DNA of 64,000 nucleotides from Hymenoscyphus infarciens. Lineage: Eukaryota > Ascomycota > Leotiomycetes > Helotiales > Helotiaceae. The translations under genes were made by a program, and so were the position numbers. The notes below the pieces were generated by a model. The model saw only the letters and a program-made list of their open reading frames with translations. It searched no databases and was not told where the DNA came from. Location of the stretch: the NCBI GenBank assembly GCA_001414345.1, contig LLCB01000208.1:43788-107787 (forward strand), in the 5' to 3' direction. Positions 22,431-34,411 of this stretch are shown here, one piece after another (positions within the stretch are counted from its first letter, which is position 1; every line of letters starts with the position of its first letter).

Positions 22431-24440
22431 TAATATATATACTCTACTTAGAGAATAGTAAAAGATAATATAAGTAAGGCTTAGAAAAAGATAGAGAATA
22501 GTATAAATTAATACTAAAGAGCTATTAACTAGGATATTAGAGATAAAGTCTACTTATTTACTAAGAATCTTAAGATAAATTATCTTAGTTAAAAGCTTAT
22601 TAAATAGTAGATAAGACCTTTTAAAATACTAGATTATATAGGATACTTCTATAAGCTAAAACTTTTAGAAGGATTATTAATTTATAATGTTTTTACTCTT
22701 AATATACTTTTAAAGGATCTAAATACCTCTCTACTAGAATAAGAGGCTCTAGAGCCTCTACTAGATATTATTTAAGGTATATAAGAATAAGAGGTTTAAG
22801 AAATACTTAGTAGTAGACTTTTTAAAAAATAGTTATAGTACTAGGTAAAATAGGTTAGATACGATTTAGATCTTACTTAGTATTTTATAGATAATTTTTA
22901 AGGTTTACTATATTATTTAAAAGACTTTTATACTAAATATCTAGAATAGCTAGAACTACTTTAACTTCTCTTTAAATAGATTAATATATAGGAATTAGAT
23001 AAGAATTAAGTAAAAGAGTTAATTTATAAAACTCTACTAATACTCTTTAATTCTAGTTACTCTTAATAAGGAACTTATAATAAAAACCTAAGATAAAACA
23101 CTAACTAGTAAGAATGTTTAAAATTAATAAAGTAAAGAACTAAGACTAAGTTACTACTGAAATAGAGCCTACTAACTCTCTCTAAGCTAAAGCCTCTCCT
23201 TTCTTTAACTTATTATCCTTCTTCCTACTCTCTTAAGCGTAAGGAGCCTAAACTAGCTCTTCTTCTACCTCCTCTTTATAAGTATGCTTCTTATCTCGGC
23301 GACCTCTTATAACTAGCTTAGGAGGGAATGCTTATAAACTCTTTAGGTAGGTCTTAAAGAGGACTTAAACCTAGGTTTAGACAAAGGTCTTACTCTTTAT
23401 AGTATAGTATAAGGACTGTTAAATATTAGTAACTAAAACCCTTTTAAGAAATAAGAGGTACTTATAGTAACCTTAGTATAAAGTGCTTAAGTCTCTTCTA
23501 AGAAGGCGAACTACACCTTTAAACTATTCTTTAGTGCCTTTATACTAGTAATAACTAATACCTTATCTAAGGCCTTAGTAGCCTTCTTAATAGCCCCCTT
23601 CTCCTCCTTAAGCTTAAGCTTACTAAACTCCTTTTCTATAAACTATAGTAACTATCTAAGTTAGAATAGATTTAGTATATATTTAGAATTAAACTTACTA
23701 GAATGTATATAGTATTCTACTCTATATAGTACCTATACTTCTTCGACTTTAGCTTCTTAAAAGCGTATATATAATCTCTATTCTAAGATTTTACTTAAAG
23801 ATACTAAACGTAATAGACTTAGTAAGTAGCTAGAAGTATACTAGGAGGATATAGGAGAGGTATTTTACTATATTAAATTAGTCTTAAACTAGGCCTAATA
23901 AAGGAGGGAAAGACTTACTTTTATATATATATATATAATATATATATATATTCTAGGATAAAAGTTAGTATATAAGGATATACTTAATTAGAAGGTATTC
24001 TTACTATATATTATTTTAGATAAAAAGAAAAGAAGAAGAGAAGTTAGAATTAGAGAAAAGTCACTTACTAATATACTACTTATAATAATAGCTATTACTT
24101 TATAATTATTGTTTATTACTTAATAATTACTATTATAACATATAATAATAGTAAGAATATAATAACTTTATAGTAGTATACCGCTTTCTACCTAATAGCT
24201 AATAATTAGCCTCTCTTCTATTTATATCTATTATTATATAGTATATAATAGTAAATAAAGAACAATTATCTCTTAAAATAATAATACTACTAGCTACTAA
24301 CTCTACCTCGACTACTAGACACTATAATAGTAGATAAGTTATATTCTTTATAATAATTATATAAATAATACTCTAGTTAACTAATACTATACTAATTAAT
24401 AACCGAAGACTTAGGACGAGTCTTTTTAAAGAAGAGAGGA

Positions 24441-24837
24441 TATAATAGCATACTATCTTAAATTATTAGTATTTATAAAACTACTAATACTTCTATAACT
24501 ACTAATACTCCTACGACTTATAAGATAGAAGAGGCTAAAAGGAGTAAGAATTAGATATTATATGTTTTGCTTTAAGGTCTTATATGTTTAGCTTTAAAGC
24601 CCTTATTATTTTAGTAGCTATATTAAAAAGGACTTAGTTATTATTCTTATTAGGACTTAGTAGTCTCTAACCTCTTATATATAGATGTTTATACTTAGTA
24701 TAGAAGAAGGATAGTTTTTCCTTTTCTTCTATATTAGAGCCTAGTATCTACTTACGTTATTTAGTCTCGAACGTACTCTTATATACCTCTTCTTCTATAG
24801 TATATATTTCGTGCCGTTATATAAGAAGGGATAAACT
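24441..24837 (+). repeat. 3' LTR of Ty3/Gypsy element
   Basis: Near-identical partner of the 5' LTR. It keeps a few CG and GC pairs that the 5' copy has lost, which shows that RIP hit the two LTRs unevenly. Confidence 0.88.
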
Positions 24838-25300
24838 AGTACTAATATTAAGAGAAGATTCTATATTCTTCACTTCTTCTTTTTATATAAAAATATAAAG
24901 AGGATTAGCTAAGGACTTTAATATAAGAAGATAATACCTTTACTTATACTTACTAAGAATAATAGAAGGTCTTTAATATATATACTATATATAAGCTTCT
25001 TTAGCTAAGAAACTCTCCTAATCTTAATACTATAGAGCTAACTTAGTACTAGATAAAGAGAGAAATAACAAAAGAAGGGCTAATTAATTCTAAGAAAGTA
25101 TTAAAAGAGGTATAGATTAAGTATTAGGAAGATATACTATAAGAGAAGATATAAGTATAGATTAAGCATATTCTAAGGTATATTAAAGAGATTATTAAGC
25201 TTAAAGGGGGTAATAAGTATAGAGAAGGTAGATTATTAAGTAAAGAGAAGCTAAGAGTATATAATTAGTATAAATAGCCTTAAAAAAGCTCTAACCCCTA
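24838..25300 (+). pseudogene. Tc1/mariner transposase, 3' part (RIP-broken)
   Basis: Continues the split transposase. At about 25065-25240 it reads a basic segment, then I-K-H-I-L-R-Y-I-K-E-I-I-K-L and G-G-N-K-Y-R-E-G, which matches the C-terminal end of fungal DDE_3 transposases once RIP changes are allowed for. Confidence 0.65.
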
Positions 25301-25307
25301 AACCAAC

Positions 25308-25397
25308 TAAAAAGTAGCTTCAGAGCACCTACCACCTTTTAGAGCACCCCTACAGTGCACAGCCCTATATTCTCCATACTTATGACCGCGTCCTCCG
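25308..25397 (-). repeat. Right terminal inverted repeat of Tc1/mariner element
   Basis: Reverse complement of 15475-15564. It carries fewer RIP-type changes than the left copy. Confidence 0.88.
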
Positions 25398-26232
25398 TAT
25401 GAGCTACTTATACACCGCCACTTCTATTATCCAAAAATCCTCCATTCCACAATCACAGCTCACAGGTTCCCTTCCTCCAAGTAATACTTCTAAAACATTT
25501 CATTTTACTATACTCTGAATAAACATTTTTTTACTCCTCACCGCTAGATTCTTCCACATGCAAATCCTCCACCCATTACTCTCTGAGTCTCTGGGAGAGC
25601 AGAAATGTATATTTCAAAAAAAAAAAAAAAAAAAAAAAAGATATGGGCTCGAGTTACACCAATTTACCCCAAGGGACTTTCACGCGAGTCGATTGGAGAA
25701 GAAGAGAGTAGTGTTGTTGAGCATTACTCTACCCAACTCGACTCTGATAATCTACTTCATCTTACCCTCTCCTCTGCCTTGACAGCTTACCTATCCCCAG
25801 CTATAACAACAAGTACCAAATCGACACGCACTTCATTGTTAATTGAGATGTATCCTAATTGTAAGCGCAAAACTTACGTCTGTCTCACGGGCAAGTCACG
25901 CGTTATATCCGGGACTATCCCACGAACATCACTTTATCATTAGAACTTTTCAAGAGATATTATTACAGATACAAGACTATGCTAAGCTAAGCGCTAAACG
26001 GAAAAAGGTAAAAAATGGCCAAAGTGCTGCAATAAGTGTACTCTATATCAGGGTATAAACAAGCCAATTTCCATCCCAGAATCGAAGTCCTTCATGTCAT
26101 CGTAATCGTCCAATAATTTTCACGATCCTCGACCACCCACCCGCCTTGCTCATCCGACAACCTATCCCGACTGCCTTTTTTCCGTTCTCCCAGCGATCAA
26201 AATAAGATTACGTCTCACTTCCAACCTTATAT
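25398..26232. other. Intergenic with A-run microsatellite
   Basis: Unique sequence resumes at the TA duplication. A run of about 23 A residues is at 25616-25638. No target duplication frames it, so I do not call it a retroelement tail. No gene seen. Confidence 0.5.
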
Positions 26233-28916
26233 TTAATCCACCTCCTCAATCTCCTCCTCAGTATCCTCATCATCATAATCACTATCCCCCACCAAAATCT
26301 TGTCACTCTCCCTACTCTCAAGTTCCAACTCACCCAGCTCAGCAAACATCTCCTTCAACATCCGACTCTTGTTAGTAACCTGTTTATTCGCCGAACTATT
26401 CACCCGCTTTGGAGGCGCCGGTCTCCTCTCCTCCTCCTCGGCCTCTTCATCCAGTGCTCTCGAAGCTCTCGCCCCCGGTTCCCGAATACTCGGTGCAGAA
26501 TCTTGACCAAGTAATTCCGCAATACTAATTTCCAACTCCAACTCCTCCTGCGAGGGGATAATTCCGGCGGGCGTGACACCGTTGTATGCGTACCCAACCA
26601 TGATCCCCCATTTGTCTTCGCTGCTGAAGCGATGGTCGTCAGATTTTTGCATCGCTTCGGTGGCCGAGGCGACGTCTGCGAATTGGACGAAGCATTCTGG
26701 GTCGTTGAGCTTCATTCGGAGGCCTTCGAAACCTCCCATTTGGCTAAAGTATTCTCTGAGGTCGCCTTCGTCGGGTTCAGACGGGAGGTTTCTTACCCAT
26801 AGGTTGTTGCAGGGCGGATTACCGTAAGCGGAGTCGATGGATTGGAATGTAGAGGCGGTGGAATAGGGTCTGTAGAACCGGTGAGAGGGGTTGGATGAGC
26901 CAGAGTAGGTAGAGTTTGTTCGAACTCTCAACTGTGAAGCGTGGGAAACGGATGGCAAGCGTTCGTGACCTGGCATCAAATGTGTTTCGTTGGCGAGGTG
27001 AGTAGGTATCTTGGAGAAATGTGATGATGTTGAATGTAGCGACCTCGTGTCAAAAACAGTGCTTTGAATGGAGTTCTGACTCCATGACCTTCGCCTCGAA
27101 CTTGGATCCTCTTCGAATGACATGCGAGTAGAGGGTGCTTGTCCGATCGAGCTCCTCCCCTTTTCCGTTCTGATGGTTCTTGCCGAATCGGCTCGTTGCA
27201 GAGGCGGCGGATTCATCAATGCAGCATTCTTCGCAAAATCTTCTCTTGCACTCCATAATTCAGGTGTTGACAATTCAACCCGTTTCTTAAGATGGGTCTG
27301 CATTCTATCGAATATATGAGCGGCGGGAATGATGTAGGCTGTATCAGTTCCGGGAAACCCAAAGACCACAATGCCGCATAAATTCCCAGTATCGCACTCG
27401 ACAACCCAAGATCCACAATCCCCGTCAACTAAAAAACTCAGTATCATTGCCATGAGAAGAATGGAACAACTTACAGAAAGTTCCATTGATGCATTTTACC
27501 GCCCATAATTCTTGAAATCGTTTGCTCCCAGGCGCCTTTTGAAACGTAGAAATACTTGACAACCGTCCTAGCAATGCATCATCTCTATTACCTGTACATA
27601 TCAATACATCTGCTTCCGTAGCTTCTCGTGCTACCCCTTTTGGATGGATCGCTTCAGTGTGGAGACTTTGATCTCTCCAATATATACTATTGGTCATAAA
27701 CCCTGCCTATATTTAGTAATATATATCTTTTGGAGCTGTACTTCACCCACGTCTGTTATTCAACGATATATTTTCCAACATTAATTCCGCGTTCTCAATT
27801 TCCACCAACGCCCAGTCAAGACTGTTTGCTGGGGCGGACACAAATATATTGCCCAGCTCGGGAGAGATACTGTCTTCTCCTAATGCTGTCATATGTTTTC
27901 GACGTGGCTCAGGTCGTGAATTTGGCGCCGATGCCGAAGAACTTCCTCTAGATATTGAAGAAGCTGCTAGTTCCATTAGCACTGAGACGGGTGAAATAAT
28001 ACGAGTTGAGATTTTGAGAAGATAAATGAGATGTAGTCTGGATTGATTTTACATATCGAGTCATGAAATCATCAGGGTTTCCTTCATACCTTGCGTTGTA
28101 AATGTTCCTGGGGTAGAAGGATCGTTAGATTTTGTAGAATTTCCTCTGCTACTTCCAGGAGACGAGAACGCCGTTGGTGACATGTCATCTTGAATAATTA
28201 GTACAAGTTGCATTGAAATTCGATTGTCTCTTACCTAGACTCAAGTCTGCTCCCGAGTCGTGTCTTCCCTCGGAAGATTCCTCAATTTTCGGTGGTTCAT
28301 AAAAAGAAAATTGCTGGTCCGAATCCGGTTCTGTAATCATGCTGGAATCTTGTTTGCAAGCATAAAGCGTAATGATGCCGTAAAATAATCCGGCTATAAA
28401 GACAATTCCACCCAATGTAGCCCTTCGAGGAGAACGCCGTTGCTCCCCAGAGATAAGCACAGAAACTCCGCAATGTCTCAAAGGTTCCGTAGCGTAGACA
28501 CCGGGAGGCAGAGCTGGGACTTCGGTAGTCTCTTCCATTGCCAAAGGACGACGCCTTGGCGAACAACCCGCCATCATAATCTCGGGGTGCTGTAAGAGAA
28601 TCGAACTCCTGTGCACTAGATGCATTGCTCGTTGGCGAGTCTTCAGGTCGTGGCAACTGAAGAGAATGGTCGGGGTCGAACGTGCCTCCTCCTCACCTAT
28701 CATGAACATCTGCAGCATGAGATCCATGTCTCTCGTTTCCAAAGGCTCGGGTTGATTCTGCAAAACCTTGACAATCTGCGTCGAGATAATATTCCATACT
28801 TCATGGGCAAAACTCTGCTCCTTGACGGCCCAGCATTTGTACTTGCCCAGAGAGTCTGGAGAAATACAACTGGCGCCCAGGAGGAGTTCTGGATTCGCCC
28901 ATTTCGAGCCAGACAT
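26233..28916 (-). CDS. Chymotrypsin-like-fold fungal protein fused to an RRM
   Basis: Five exons: 28916-28235, 28188-28090, 27981-27751, 27702-27475 and 27428-26233. They sum to 2436 nt and encode 811 aa; introns are 46-108 nt. The start MSGSKWANPELL is the first ATG in the frame. The first half follows a fungus-specific trypsin-like family: H-C-G-V-x-V-L then T-L-G-G-I-V at about 165-185, and D-G-D-C-G-S-W-V-V at about 415, where Ser or Cys acts in true proteases. The usual His after the G-G-x-V strand is not present (Y-G-I-I-T-L-Y), so activity is doubtful. After a disordered Ser/Arg-rich stretch comes an RRM-like domain at about 625-695 (N-N-L-W-V-R-N-L-P and C-F-V-Q-F-A-D), similar to the Whi3-type RRM but divergent. 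The tail is acidic. An RNA-binding role is inferred only from the RRM. Confidence 0.8.
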
Positions 28917-31294
28917 GGTGGCCAAAAGGGATGTTGCATGAGCGGATATCGCAGTAAATGCCGGCGGTTCGCGGGCAATGTCGAGGACTTGGGGGGCTTT
29001 CTGGTGCAGCTTTTCATCCTCTCCGTATCATGATCTAGTATCTGGTATCGTGCGTTTTCCGTGTTGACTATCTCCCCAAGCAATTGTGAAGAGGTGTACA
29101 CATCTGACGAGGAAGCTGACGTGCGTTATTGAAGGTATCAAGCGGACACAAGGATTGATGTGAGGCTGGATTTAGGCAATATGCGCTGCTCAGCGCCGCA
29201 GGTGTGCATGGCGATTGGAGCACCAATAGAGTCAGCGTTGAAGATTACTTATGTCGTGTAACTCGTAACTCGTAACTCGTAACTGGGGCTACTATCACCA
29301 ACCAACGCTGGCTGACCTGGCCCTGCAGATTTGACGAAGAGCCTCTTTTTTTTCCGTGAGGCAAAACTCTCGAGCGGGAGGTTGGGTTAGAGAACTACCT
29401 AGGGGATGATTGCTGATTGCTGATTGCTAATTGCTAATTGCTAATTGCCAAGTTGCCACGTCGTTTGAACTTCCTTCCTATCCTGACGAATTTGAGGTTG
29501 TACTAGTACAGCGATTAGGAACATGCTGTGCTGTGCCTCCTCCAAACAGGAAATACGGAAATACGCACCTAATCTATCTAGCGTCCAGGTCCAGGTCCAG
29601 GCCAGGCCTCTTTATCACATGAACCGAGGTCCACGCGAGTGCATCGATTTCGTGGAAACAATATAAAGAGTTTGACAGTCTTGCGTATTGTTCTTTTTTC
29701 TACAAAGTACGTACGTGCTCCGTACAAAGCTATCAGATTGATGTTGAATCTACCCAGCCAAGTGTCTCCGTACCTGGATTTGAGGCTAGGAAACACCCAA
29801 CAAATAACCTCGTCAGGAAAACGCCCAATTGCTTGGGGAAAATAACGCCAACGTTTCCCGTCAACGTTAACGCCATAAATCCGTGCCTCACCATCGATCG
29901 TGGGGTAGAGCTTGGACTTCCGTCTGGTGGCAGCTCTGCCTCAAAATCAACCTCAAAGGCGCTGCCTGTGGAAGTGCTAGGAATAGATTACAGGTCCAAA
30001 GAGACGGGGAAAGTTACCTATTCATCCAGAGTAAAAGAGAAGCTGAGGAAATATCGTACTTATAGAGATTGGAATTATATCCATCCTCATCCCATGATTT
30101 TCCGAAGCGCTTCTAACGTATCGAACTTTCGGTAGAGCAAGAGCGAATATACCACAGTCGAGCTAGTCTGCGACCTCTCTCAACACTCCCTTCCTACTTT
30201 ATTCCCAGAACAAAGGACACGACTAGACAGATCTAATCTCAGCTTGAGAATATGAACATTTTCGACAATAAGTACTAGGAGATCCAAGTTGGCAGAGGGA
30301 TTATCTAATTAGTGCACAGGGTGGCTGAGTGGTGGTCGTCCCTTCCTTCTTCTCGGTCGTCTAAAAGCCAATGTCGGGAAAGAGCGACCTTATTTTTCCT
30401 TCCCAACGGAGGGACCTATTTAACCTTTGCAGAGGAACAAGCCAAAGAAACAAGATCGATGAGGGAAGGAACGACCGCATCACAAGTCTGGAGCAATCAA
30501 ACTTTGGCAGTCCTTGCATGCCGCCAAAACGTGCCTTCCACCAAAGTCAAAGTCAACCGGGCCTAGGTCAACTCTATCACTTTTACGTTTGGTTGATCGC
30601 CCACTTCGCCGGGAATACTCTATTTATATCTTCTACCAAGAATTGAGAAACTCCCATATCAATTGGACCAGGAGTGGCCTACGTCCACTCTTATCCAAGA
30701 ACAAGAAACCAACATCAGTGAACTGAAGTATGTATACTGACTGAATGGGATGAGACTGTCGCTTTCCATGTAGAGAACGTAGGTATCAAAGTAAATCTTC
30801 AAAATGGCTCCATATATTTGTTGCTATATCCTATTGAAAATCTAATATAAAAGGCCATGCTGGAGAACCGGAAACGCTCTGATTAACGGGAGGTGTCTCC
30901 TCTGTCTGTACGGTACTCGTACTAACTGGAGGAAAAACAAGGACTATAGTGAAATAAGGAGGTAGCTAGCTATCTTTGGGGGAAGGGATCAGAAAACCCA
31001 AACCACTTCCTCATACAAAACCTACAATAACTAGCAGGAAATTTGGCAAAATATATCTAGAGCAGAACTTTTATTGCATGGATATACATCAGATCCATCA
31101 ATAGAGACTGCCCAAACTTGCCCACCTCCCCAATATCGAAAGAGGACACCTCATCACGCATGGGGTGACAATTACCAATTGGCACAGCAGCTAACCTTGT
31201 TGCACCACATCTGCGTTTGCACGCCCGTATCTCGCATCTAAAATATAAATCTATATTTTGCCATTATTCAAAATCACCACAACTCAAAATATCA
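28917..31294. other. Long intergenic region, no supported gene
   Basis: 2.4 kb holding the promoter of the minus-strand protease-like/RRM gene and the 3' flank of cytidine deaminase. Two short 7-bp tandem repeats lie at 29258-29285 (GTAACTC x4) and 29408-29449 (TGATTGC/TAATTGC x6). Open frames such as 29833-30135 plus have no family features or splice-supported extensions. Confidence 0.45.
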
Positions 31295-31998
31295 TCAAGT
31301 TCCAGGTCTCGCCGACAAAAGGGTACTCGGAGGAGGGAGGGCTTCCGGACCGAACGATAATGGGAGTAACTACAAGCAATATGTCAGTAAACATACAGAG
31401 TCTCCATGAGACTGGTGGGAGGCCGACCTGTTCTAATCGCATAACCACAAAAGCCCCATCCTTATCAAACATAAAAATCGGCGTCTTCAAGTCGCAGAAC
31501 TCCCGAATACTATACAATGTCAGCCCAAACTCTCCCTTATTCCCCATTTCCTCTCTGCTCTCCGCACAATCACCCCTCAACTCTCTCTCACCCTCTCACC
31601 CTATCCCCATCCATCACCCCCGCAACAAAGAAAACTCACAACTGTCTACACATCCCACAAGGACTCGCAGGCGGACTGATATCCGTCGCAACAGCCACAG
31701 CCTTGAACTTCCTATGCCCCTCCGTAACCGCCTTCCCAAACGCCACCCGTTCAGCACACGTTCCCACAGGATACGCAGCATTCTCTACATTCGCGCCACT
31801 AATATATTTCCCATCTTCGGTGAGAATCGTGGCTCCAACTCGAAATTGGGAGTACGGACAGTAGGCGGTTGCTTTTGCTGCTACGGCGCCGGTGAGGAGG
31901 GTCTCGAATTCTGCAGTTGTGAGGGAGTATTCGGCGCAGGAGTCTGCTACGTCTTCTGGGGAGGTGGAGGAGAGGAGGGGTGGGTATGTGTTTGCCAT
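31295..31998 (-). CDS. Cytidine deaminase
   Basis: Three exons: 31998-31640, 31509-31428 and 31369-31295 (516 nt, 171 aa), separated by introns of 130 and 58 nt. The protein shows the full cytidine deaminase pattern: C-P-Y-S-x-F-x-V-G-A at about 47-56, N-V-E-N-A-x-Y at about 70-76, C-A-E at 81-83 with the zinc-binding Cys and proton-shuttle Glu, and P-C-G-M-C-R-Q at 113-119 with the other two zinc cysteines. The last exon gives the usual L-L-P-L-S-F-G-P. Length fits the homotetrameric class. It converts cytidine and deoxycytidine to uridine forms in pyrimidine salvage, in the cytosol. A long open frame on the opposite strand (31258-32058) is only its shadow. Confidence 0.95.
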
Positions 31999-32520
31999 TT
32001 TGGATTTGGAGAGGGAGCAAGAGAGGAAGGGGGAGGGAATGTGCCTAGGGAGATGTGAGGATGGAGGGGCTGTTTACTGTTGCCCGCTTTGGGCCATTTC
32101 GGCCGGTCCCGAATGAACTACCCCGCCAATGTGCCCGCCATCGACTTCAATCAATTTGGTTATTGTCACTCTAGTTATTGTACTATGTGATTACTCTAGA
32201 TTGAGATCTTTAAAATACATATTCCTTCTCCTACCACGATCTCATCAAAGTTAACTCCACTGAACAAGAGTCGGGTTTTGGACCTGCCGCACCCAGCCAA
32301 ACGATCAATAGTACGTCAAAAAATGAATCAAAAAATTTACAAAAAATATAGAATGATTCTCTGAAGTTAGTCAACATCAAAATTGAATTTTATCAAGTTT
32401 TGTATACAAGTTGTGGTCCTATTCCAAGTGTACTTAGAAGCTGGCGTTAAAGAGCATTTCTATTTCCCTGTGAAGAAAGAATGGAATTTAGTTTCAACAT
32501 ATCTACCTATTTGCACAAGT
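31999..32520. other. Intergenic, no gene seen
   Basis: Promoter of the cytidine deaminase gene and 3' flank of the SDR gene. AT-rich around 32310-32420 without repeat structure. Confidence 0.5.
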
Positions 32521-33826
32521 TCATGATTTCAGAGAGGTACTGTTAATGGATTCATCACACTATTAAACGTGAGTAAAGTATAATCAAACATGTAGGCATT
32601 ACATACCTGGCTCCACCATCGACAACCATATTCGCACCAGTGATATAACTACTAAAACCACTAGCCAGAAACCCAGCTACTCTTCCAACTTCAATCGGAA
32701 GACCAGAGCGTTCCAAGCCTATATGTATCTTCTGGCTCTTCAAAAAGGTTAGCTGGCCCAAAACAACATAAAAGGTAGCCACTCACTTCTTTGCTCTGCA
32801 AGCTGGTGGGAGGGAACTGAGAAGCCATCCCACGCATATCAAACTACATCCAGTCAGCGCATGACAAAACCAGCACTACAGAACGGAAATGTACCCCTTG
32901 CAAATCAACTCCAACATCAATCTGACCAGGTGAAATACAATTAATCCTCACCCCAGTCCCCTTCAACACCGCAACTCCAGCCCTCACAACGCCCAGAGCA
33001 GCATGAGACGCCATAGTAAAAGCCGGTCCCCAACACCCTGCACCTTTCATCAGTCTTTGCTCCTCGCAATTCCCTTCAGAGTAAGAAACTTACCGCCGTA
33101 AGTACTCGCCACCGAACTAACAACAATAATACTCCCATACTTCATATCCTTGGGCGCCGCATTAGGATAAGCCAATTTCGGCGTGGTTTTCGTCATCGCA
33201 GGAGGTGCATATTTGAGAGCGAAGAAAGGAGCCATGCTGTTTGCCTCGAAGCATTTTTGGAGATCTGTTGGGGTTGTTGCGTCGATTGAGGAGGGGCCTA
33301 GGAGGCCGGAGGAGCAGACCCAGACGTCGAGGCGGCCCCAGGAGTTGAGGACATCGTCGATTAGACCGAGGGTTTCTTCTTCTTTGGCTATTTTGAAAGG
33401 GTATCCGATGACTTTGGTGTTGGGGTGGTCTTTGGTTACTGTTTCGATTAGGGTTGTGTAGTCGTCGGTTGAACCTTTATCACAAGCTGTGTAGAAGGTT
33501 AAACATCAGAACGAGGCAATTGGCAGTTGTTCTTCGAGCATACCATAAATACAGGCCGCACCGTGAGCTATCTGGTGTTAGTGTTTGATCATCAATTGAA
33601 TAAAAATAGAAAATGATTTCCATCGAAGTAGACAAACTTTACCCACCAGCTAATTCATGTATGATAGCTTGACCAACAGGTTGTTGAGCACCAGTGACCA
33701 CGCAAACGAAGCCATACTACCACTCTATCAGTTTCCGTTTCCAACCGAACACCCAACTGATAGCCAACTTACAAGCTTTCCATCGGCGCGGTAAGGGCTA
33801 AAATGTTCTGTGTCTAAAGTCGACAT
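32521..33826 (-). CDS. Short-chain dehydrogenase/reductase with altered catalytic residues
   Basis: Eight short exons starting 33826-33773, 33716-33647 and 33567-33544 and ending with a small exon that stops at 32521. Joins were followed by frame and give about 295 aa. The N-terminal nucleotide-binding motif T-G-A-Q-Q-P-V-G is at about 26-33. V-C-S-S-G at about 106-110 takes the place of N-N-A-G. The Ser strand I-I-V-V-S-S-V-A-S is normal. Where SDRs have Y-x-x-x-K this protein has F-T-M-A-S (about 189-193), so both the catalytic Tyr and Lys appear replaced. Downstream I-N-C-I-S-P-G-Q-I and G-A-N-M-V-V-D-G-G are typical. No intron boundary falls in the altered motif. It may be a binding or regulatory SDR or use other residues. 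Substrate unknown. Confidence 0.85.
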
Positions 33827-34411
33827 CGTACAAAGCAGAAATAGACGAGAGGGGCTTAACAGAGGGGAGAATGAATTGAAACAGAAGCAAACCTCTCGCG
33901 ATCGGGGATCTCTGATAAGGCAATGAAAACATTGTTTGGATGCGCGGAGATCCTCAATCAACTGGACGGCTCGATGTAGTGGCACATCTAAACTGCAATC
34001 AAGATACTCTCATTGGTGCTTTGGTGGATGGGCTTTTCCTTTGGAAGTGGCACTTCTCCGAGGATCTTCTGGGTTGACTTCCTTCATTGACAACTTGACT
34101 ATGCCCCATTTTAATAAAATACCTTAGCGAGATTCTTTCGATATCAAGTGCTGATGTCAACTTTTGGTTTCAAAATTACCGAGTAGAAAACGAGAGTGAA
34201 TAATGTCGAGGGGTGATATTGTTAAAGGCTGATTTGAATCTCCGATTTCGGACCGAGGACCTCGAGCTTCCTCGACGTCATCCACTGAGATGCCTTTACT
34301 TTTGCCCTCTCAATACAAAGTCTTTCACACTGAGCAACAACCACAGTAACTACATTCCAAACCAACCCTGATCGATGCAGAGAAAGTTCAAAGCTCCTAT
34401 ATAATCCAGAA
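33827..34411. promoter_or_regulatory. Divergent intergenic region between SDR and JAC1
   Basis: 585 bp separate two divergently transcribed genes, so both promoters lie here. No clear TATA box or shared operator was recognised. Confidence 0.5.

Larger units (their letters stand above)
16983..24837 (+). mobile_element. Full-length Ty3/Gypsy LTR retrotransposon, RIP-mutated
   Basis: Two LTRs of about 396 bp (16983-17378 and 24441-24837) start TGTAATAGCA and TATAATAGCA and share most positions, differing mainly by transitions. The pol region reads in one frame interrupted by dozens of stops. Domain order is reverse transcriptase, RNase H and then integrase, as in Ty3/Gypsy elements. The element sits inside the Tc1/mariner transposase in the same orientation. 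About 1 kb between pol and the 3' LTR has no recognised content. A target duplication could not be seen, probably because RIP changed it. Confidence 0.9.
15475..25397 (+). mobile_element. Tc1/mariner-type DNA transposon, RIP-mutated and split by an LTR retrotransposon
   Basis: 90-bp terminal inverted repeats (15475-15564 and 25308-25397) begin CGGAGGACGCGG and are flanked by TA on both sides (15473-15474 and 25398-25399), the Tc1/mariner target duplication. Without the nested 7.9-kb LTR element the transposon is about 2.07 kb, a normal size. Its transposase reads left to right: an HTH-like N-terminal region and an F-T-D-E-T-S-V block in the left part, and a tail resembling the family's I-R-L-E-G-G-N-E-Y region (here I-K-L-K-G-G-N-K-Y) in the right part. 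Many codons are stops of the TAG/TAA type expected from RIP at Gln, Trp and Arg codons. The outer TIR bases remain fairly GC-rich compared with the interior. Confidence 0.85.

Noticed and set aside
25616..25638. A run as a second retroelement tail
   Set aside because: No matching target duplication or 5' boundary could be found around it.
31258..32058. 266-codon plus-strand open frame
   Set aside because: It lies fully antisense to the three-exon cytidine deaminase, which has all zinc-site motifs; the plus frame has no family features.
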